NCBI GenBank assembly: GCA_029934915.1 | Contig: JAOZLI010000123.1 | Coordinates: 1-7,721 of the forward strand | Reading direction: 5' to 3' | DNA from: Desulfocapsa sp. | Lineage (GTDB): Bacteria > Desulfobacterota > Desulfobulbia > Desulfobulbales > Desulfocapsaceae | Length of the DNA: 7,721 nucleotides | Shown here: positions 4,652-7,721 of the stretch, one piece after another | Layout: each line of letters starts with the position of its first letter | Position numbering within the stretch: position 1 is the stretch's first letter | Translations under genes and position numbers: made by a program | The notes under the pieces: model-generated | The model's database searches: none | The model's input: the letters and a program-made list of their open reading frames with translations, nothing else | What the model was told of the DNA's origin: nothing

Positions 4652-5932
4652 ATGAAACAAAAGCTTGTTATTGCGGGTCTGGTATCTGTCTTCGTCAGCT
4701 GTTTTGCAGCGGTTTCAATGGCCGAAGTTCAACGACTTCCGCTGGTGGATGATGATTGTCTGAAATGCCATATCGAAGAAGTCAGGGTCATTGACGGACA
4801 GGAATCTGCCCATAAGAACGATGTCGCCTGTCTGGATTGTCATGAGAGCCATCCGCCGGAAGGGGATGTGGTGATTCCGCAATGTTCATCTTGTCATATG
4901 GTTGAGGATAATATCCATTTTGGCCTGGATAACTGTAAACAGTGTCATGCGCCCCACGCACCACTTGTTTCAGATTTTGGGAATATTGACGAAGGCAAGC
5001 CCGTTTGTCTTACCTGCCATGAAGCAATTGGCAACCTGCTCACGGCGCTGCCCAGTGCCCATGAAGAACAGGATTGTCTAGAGTGTCATACCGCTCATGG
5101 TCTCGCTGAAGGACAGTATCAAAATTGTCTGGATTGTCATGATAAGCATATTTCGGAGATGGTGATCAGTGACTGTTTAAATTGTCATAAGCCGCATCAG
5201 CCCACCCGTTATATCTGGGATACAAGCATTGATAGAATACTCTGTGCCGCGTGCCATGTGGAAACGGTGCAGGACTTTACCAATAACGGTGGCGCGCACC
5301 TTGAGAATCTTGCCTGTACTGATTGTCATGCCAAGCATCCACCCAATGAAGATAGTGTGATTCCATCCTGTGCTGATTGTCATGATCCTAGCGAGAAAAA
5401 GCATTTTGCCGTTGGTGATTGTGCACAGTGTCATAATCCTCATTCGCCCAGAAAAATAGACTTTGGAGCCATAGAGAATCTGCGCGAAGTCTGTCTTGGC
5501 TGTCACGAGAAACCCGGCAAGGAAATGAAGAGTTTCCCAAGTGCACATGCCGAAATGGAATGTAGTGAATGTCATCCAAGTCACGGAGAGCGTCTTGAGT
5601 GTAACAATTGCCATGAAGGACATTCCGATGATATGCAATATGCGGACTGTTTTAAATGTCATAAACATCATGCACCGCTTCCAACCAGGCTGGCTAAAAG
5701 CATACCATCCAAGCTCTGCAGCAGTTGCCATGAGGATCAAGGCGCTGATCAGGAAGCCGATATCAGCAAGCATGGGAAATTGCAGTGTATCTATTGCCAT
5801 GGTGGGCAGCACAAGACAATGACTGAGTGTCGCACCTGTCACGGTGAGCCGCATGATGCCCCATTGCATAAGCGTTTTATCAGCTGTACTAAGTGTCACA
5901 AAAATCCGCATCAATTGAAGAAGAGTAAATAA
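4652..5932 (+). CDS. Exported 20-heme c-type cytochrome with duplicated octaheme unit
   Basis: A predicted secreted 426-aa cytochrome with 20 CxxCH motifs, first cysteines at 36, 60, 78, 95, 119, 142, 159, 175; 198, 222, 240, 257, 281, 304, 317, 333; and 356, 379, 393, 412. Residues 1-24 are a Sec signal peptide (cleavage after VSMA), and the mature start EVQRLPLVDDDCLKCH parallels that of the 12-heme protein. Twenty-two histidines lie outside the heme motifs. Spacing shows two octaheme units followed by the tetraheme tail shared with both neighbours. Such a chain of closely spaced hemes suits long-range electron transfer; no enzymatic domain or membrane segment beyond the signal is seen. AAGGA (4639-4643) lies eight bases before the ATG. 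The C-terminus QLKKSK is basic. It lies 130 nt after the 12-heme gene and 21 nt before the 8-heme gene. Confidence 0.92.
   Translation: MKQKLVIAGLVSVFVSCFAAVSMAEVQRLPLVDDDCLKCHIEEVRVIDGQESAHKNDVACLDCHESHPPEGDVVIPQCSSCHMVEDNIHFGLDNCKQCHAPHAPLVSDFGNIDEGKPVCLTCHEAIGNLLTALPSAHEEQDCLECHTAHGLAEGQYQNCLDCHDKHISEMVISDCLNCHKPHQPTRYIWDTSIDRILCAACHVETVQDFTNNGGAHLENLACTDCHAKHPPNEDSVIPSCADCHDPSEKKHFAVGDCAQCHNPHSPRKIDFGAIENLREVCLGCHEKPGKEMKSFPSAHAEMECSECHPSHGERLECNNCHEGHSDDMQYADCFKCHKHHAPLPTRLAKSIPSKLCSSCHEDQGADQEADISKHGKLQCIYCHGGQHKTMTECRTCHGEPHDAPLHKRFISCTKCHKNPHQLKKSK
4757..5662 (+). repeat. Tandem octaheme coding modules within the 20-heme gene
   Basis: Unit 1 (residues 36-179, 4757-5188) and unit 2 (residues 198-337, 5243-5662) have first-cysteine spacings of 24,18,17,24,23,17,16 and 24,18,17,24,23,13,16. 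They differ only by a four-residue deletion between the sixth and seventh motifs of the pair (GLAEGQYQN versus GERLE). Flanking residues also correspond: ESHPPE/AKHPPNE, VVIPQC/SVIPSC, LPSAHEEQDC/FPSAHAEMEC, DKHISEM/EGHSDDM. The DNA copies have diverged, so the duplication is not recent. Confidence 0.85.
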
Positions 5933-5953
5933 GACCGGGATATAGAGGATAAT

Positions 5954-6589
5954 ATGAGAATGAAGAGTAGTAGAATGTCCGGTCTGATTAAATCAATTCT
6001 GCTGGCTAACTGTGTTGTTGCCTTGAGTTGTTATGCGGCAACATCCTTTGCCGCAGAGGACGATTCTTACAGTCAGGATGTGGTGAAAATGTCGGAAACA
6101 ATGACCACTGTGGATTGTGCACAGTGTCATTATGAAATATTTATGTCCATTAAGAATGGGCGTGGTGCGCATCGTCTGGAGTGTCAGGAATGCCATGAAA
6201 CGTACCATTCATTTCGACAGGGAGCCTCCTATAAGGAGTCTTTGCCGGTCTGTATCAATTGTCATGATACACCGCATGGTGAAAGTGAAGAGATGATTGC
6301 CTGCAAGACCTGTCATTCTGTGCCACATACTCCGTTGGCAAGTCTTTCAGTTGTAAGCCTTGAACCATACTGCGCGACCTGTCATGCTGAACCGGGTGAG
6401 AAGATGCAGAGCAGCAACGCGGATCACGGGAAACTGAAATGTGGACTATGTCATTCGGAAGGGCATGGCTATGTGCCAACCTGTCAGGAGTGCCACGGCG
6501 TTCCGCATGCATCGTCAGTAACAGAGGATTTTGATGGTTGTCTGGACTGTCACGGTAACCCGCATGACTTGTCATTAACAGCAGATTGA
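5954..6589 (+). CDS. Exported 8-heme c-type cytochrome
   Basis: A 211-aa predicted exported cytochrome with eight CxxCH motifs, first cysteines at 55, 77, 100, 117, 140, 163, 177 and 196, and exactly eight further histidines. The N-terminus has basic residues, then a hydrophobic stretch and likely signal-peptidase cleavage after SFAA (about residue 34); cysteines at 20 and 26 do not sit in a classic lipobox. The last four hemes have spacing 23,14,19 and end GNPHDL, the same tail as the two larger cytochromes. The first four (22,23,17) are a different arrangement. AGAGGA (5944-5949) lies four bases before ATG 5954; ATG 5960 is an alternative start at ten bases. The 21-nt gap from the 20-heme gene indicates one transcript. 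It could be the terminal or docking cytochrome of the set, which is inference. Confidence 0.9.
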   Translation: MRMKSSRMSGLIKSILLANCVVALSCYAATSFAAEDDSYSQDVVKMSETMTTVDCAQCHYEIFMSIKNGRGAHRLECQECHETYHSFRQGASYKESLPVCINCHDTPHGESEEMIACKTCHSVPHTPLASLSVVSLEPYCATCHAEPGEKMQSSNADHGKLKCGLCHSEGHGYVPTCQECHGVPHASSVTEDFDGCLDCHGNPHDLSLTAD

Positions 6590-6642
6590 TTTGCGGTTGA
6601 TTAACTTTTTATTAAAGCATCACGTTTGAAAGAGTATATTCC

Positions 6643-7721
6643 ATGCAAAAAACAGGCATAATCACAACGCTGGTCTTCGTTTCCATTCTTGCTGTTGGAG
6701 GTCTTATTCTCAAGCAGCAGAGCTATAAAATATGCTGGCAGTGCAGCGCCGATGACTATTTTGTTAAGGGATCAGAATATTCCTGCAGCGAAAAGAAAAG
6801 TTATCGTCAAACTGGCCTTGAGTTTATTACCAATGCCGCAAATGAAGGACACCTGCAGGCAGAGTTGATGTTGGCAGAACTCTATAGCAATGATCTTCCA
6901 GCTGGGTATCTGGCTTCTGATTCGAAGGAACAGGCCTGTTTCGTTCAGGATGTTACTGCAGATCAAAAAGTCGGTCTTTCCTACTTTCAATCCGTCACAG
7001 ATGCGATTGCCAACGGGCAGAAGGTGGATACTGCAATACTTCTCAATCTGGCGCTGCTCTATCATCAAGGCGTCATGGGCACAGATGGTCAGATGGACAA
7101 AGCCGTGTGGTTATACGAAAAAGCTGCGGCCGATGGAAGCTTTTCTGCCATGCGTACGCTGGGCCAATTGTCGCAAACAGCAGGGGACGACAGCAAAGCT
7201 CTGCACTGGTTGAGCCAGGCAGCGGAAGATCCCGAGGATTTTGAGTCACCACTGGTGGTTGCTGATTATTACTTGTATGGCAAAGGGACCACAATTGATC
7301 TTTTGCAGGCGCAGACTTTATACAGTATGGCTCTTTCCCGTACTGAGAAAGTAAATAAGGAAAAGAGAGCAGCGCAGCGTCTGACGAAAAAAGTGGCTCT
7401 TATTCGCTTGGATATCGTTGGTCGTAAACTTGAAGCCTTAGGTGGTGAAAAACAGCGAGTATCTATCAATTATCATCTTGAAGGCGGGGTGAAACGTTTT
7501 CTGGTTTTTGTTGCAGATAGTCCCGTGCAAATTGGTGTGGTTTTTAACGACGGTGCTAAGATTCATGCGGCTGTAAATGCAGATCTGGATTTTGCGGAAT
7601 TGTGCCTGAATTTAAAGCTGGACAATTTCTCATCCATGACCGATGGCGTGCAATGGCTGTTGAATAGCTTTGCTGGAAAAACGCATGACAATGCCGATGA
7701 TATGGTATTTGATTTTGTATT
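6643..7721 (+). CDS. Membrane-anchored Sel1/TPR-like repeat protein (runs off the right edge)
   Basis: An open frame of 359 codons without a stop, continuing beyond the window. Residues 1-23 are a short basic/hydrophobic anchor or uncleaved signal (GIITTLVFVSILAVGGLIL). A CxxC pair (ICWQCS, C31 and C34) follows, with C48 nearby. Sel1-like helical repeats cover about 55-235, clearest at LLNLALLYHQGVMG with DKAVWLYEKAAADGSFSAM (133-170), KALHWLSQAAED (185-196) and VADYYLYGKGT with AQTLYSMALS (206-232). Residues 240-359 look like a separate mixed alpha/beta domain that I do not recognise. Sel1 repeats usually mediate protein-protein contacts, so a scaffold or assembly role for the cytochromes is plausible but unproven. 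It starts 53 bases after the 8-heme gene, with a weak purine-rich AAAGAG near 6628-6634 as ribosome-binding site. It is likely the fourth gene of the operon. Confidence 0.8.
   Translation, partial: MQKTGIITTLVFVSILAVGGLILKQQSYKICWQCSADDYFVKGSEYSCSEKKSYRQTGLEFITNAANEGHLQAELMLAELYSNDLPAGYLASDSKEQACFVQDVTADQKVGLSYFQSVTDAIANGQKVDTAILLNLALLYHQGVMGTDGQMDKAVWLYEKAAADGSFSAMRTLGQLSQTAGDDSKALHWLSQAAEDPEDFESPLVVADYYLYGKGTTIDLLQAQTLYSMALSRTEKVNKEKRAAQRLTKKVALIRLDIVGRKLEALGGEKQRVSINYHLEGGVKRFLVFVADSPVQIGVVFNDGAKIHAAVNADLDFAELCLNLKLDNFSSMTDGVQWLLNSFAGKTHDNADDMVFDFV

Noticed and set aside
5177..5914. Long minus-strand open frame (245 codons) rich in Met, Thr and Ile
   Set aside because: It is the reverse-strand shadow of repeated CxxCH codons in the 20-heme gene: TGTCAT read backwards gives ATGACA, hence the Met-Thr repeats.
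3727..6589. Many near-identical short repeats such as TGTCAT at semi-regular intervals, resembling a repeat array
   Set aside because: They are the in-frame CxxCH codons of the cytochromes; spacers code for protein and vary in length, so this is neither CRISPR nor a satellite.

Overview
The window reads as a piece of a bacterial chromosome with moderate GC content. Housekeeping genes fill the first 2.9 kb. A poorly coding stretch of about 0.8 kb follows, and then a cluster of multiheme c-type cytochromes that runs to the end. The density of CxxCH proteins, the NAD(P)H-flavin oxidoreductase with a cysteine-rich C-terminal part, and a relic of a group 3-like [NiFe]-hydrogenase point to an anaerobic, metal- or sulfur-respiring Gram-negative bacterium. 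A member of the Desulfobacterota, perhaps a Desulfobulbales relative, is my inference; no marker here proves it.

Layout. Positions 1-170 (minus strand) hold the first 56 codons of hisS. A divergent intergenic region (171-592) carries a good sigma70-like promoter for a rightward pair: a nitronate monooxygenase/enoyl-reductase-like FMN protein (593-1576) and poly(A) polymerase pcnB (1573-2925), joined by an ATGA overlap. Positions 2926-3726 contain no convincing intact gene. On the minus strand this stretch preserves the extreme C-terminus of a [NiFe]-hydrogenase large subunit next to frame-broken sequence. On the plus strand it has a hairpin and a possible promoter ahead of the cytochromes.

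The cytochrome cluster has three exported proteins with 12, 20 and 8 CxxCH motifs (3727-4521, 4652-5932, 5954-6589), 40 predicted hemes in total. A membrane-anchored protein with Sel1-like repeats follows and runs off the window (6643-7721). Heme-to-heme spacing shows that the three cytochromes are built from shared modules. The 12-heme protein is an octaheme unit plus a tetraheme tail. The 20-heme protein is two octaheme units plus the same tail. The 8-heme protein is a different tetraheme unit plus the same tail. Non-CxxCH histidines number 13, 22 and 8, at least one per heme, which suits bis-histidine electron-transfer hemes.

An unusual feature is the 130-nt gap between the 12- and 20-heme genes. 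It can fold into a three-way-junction RNA whose outer stem ends ten bases before the ribosome-binding site of the 20-heme gene, with an alternative pairing available. Together the segment looks like a periplasmic or cell-surface electron-conduit operon; its electron donor and acceptor cannot be read from this window.
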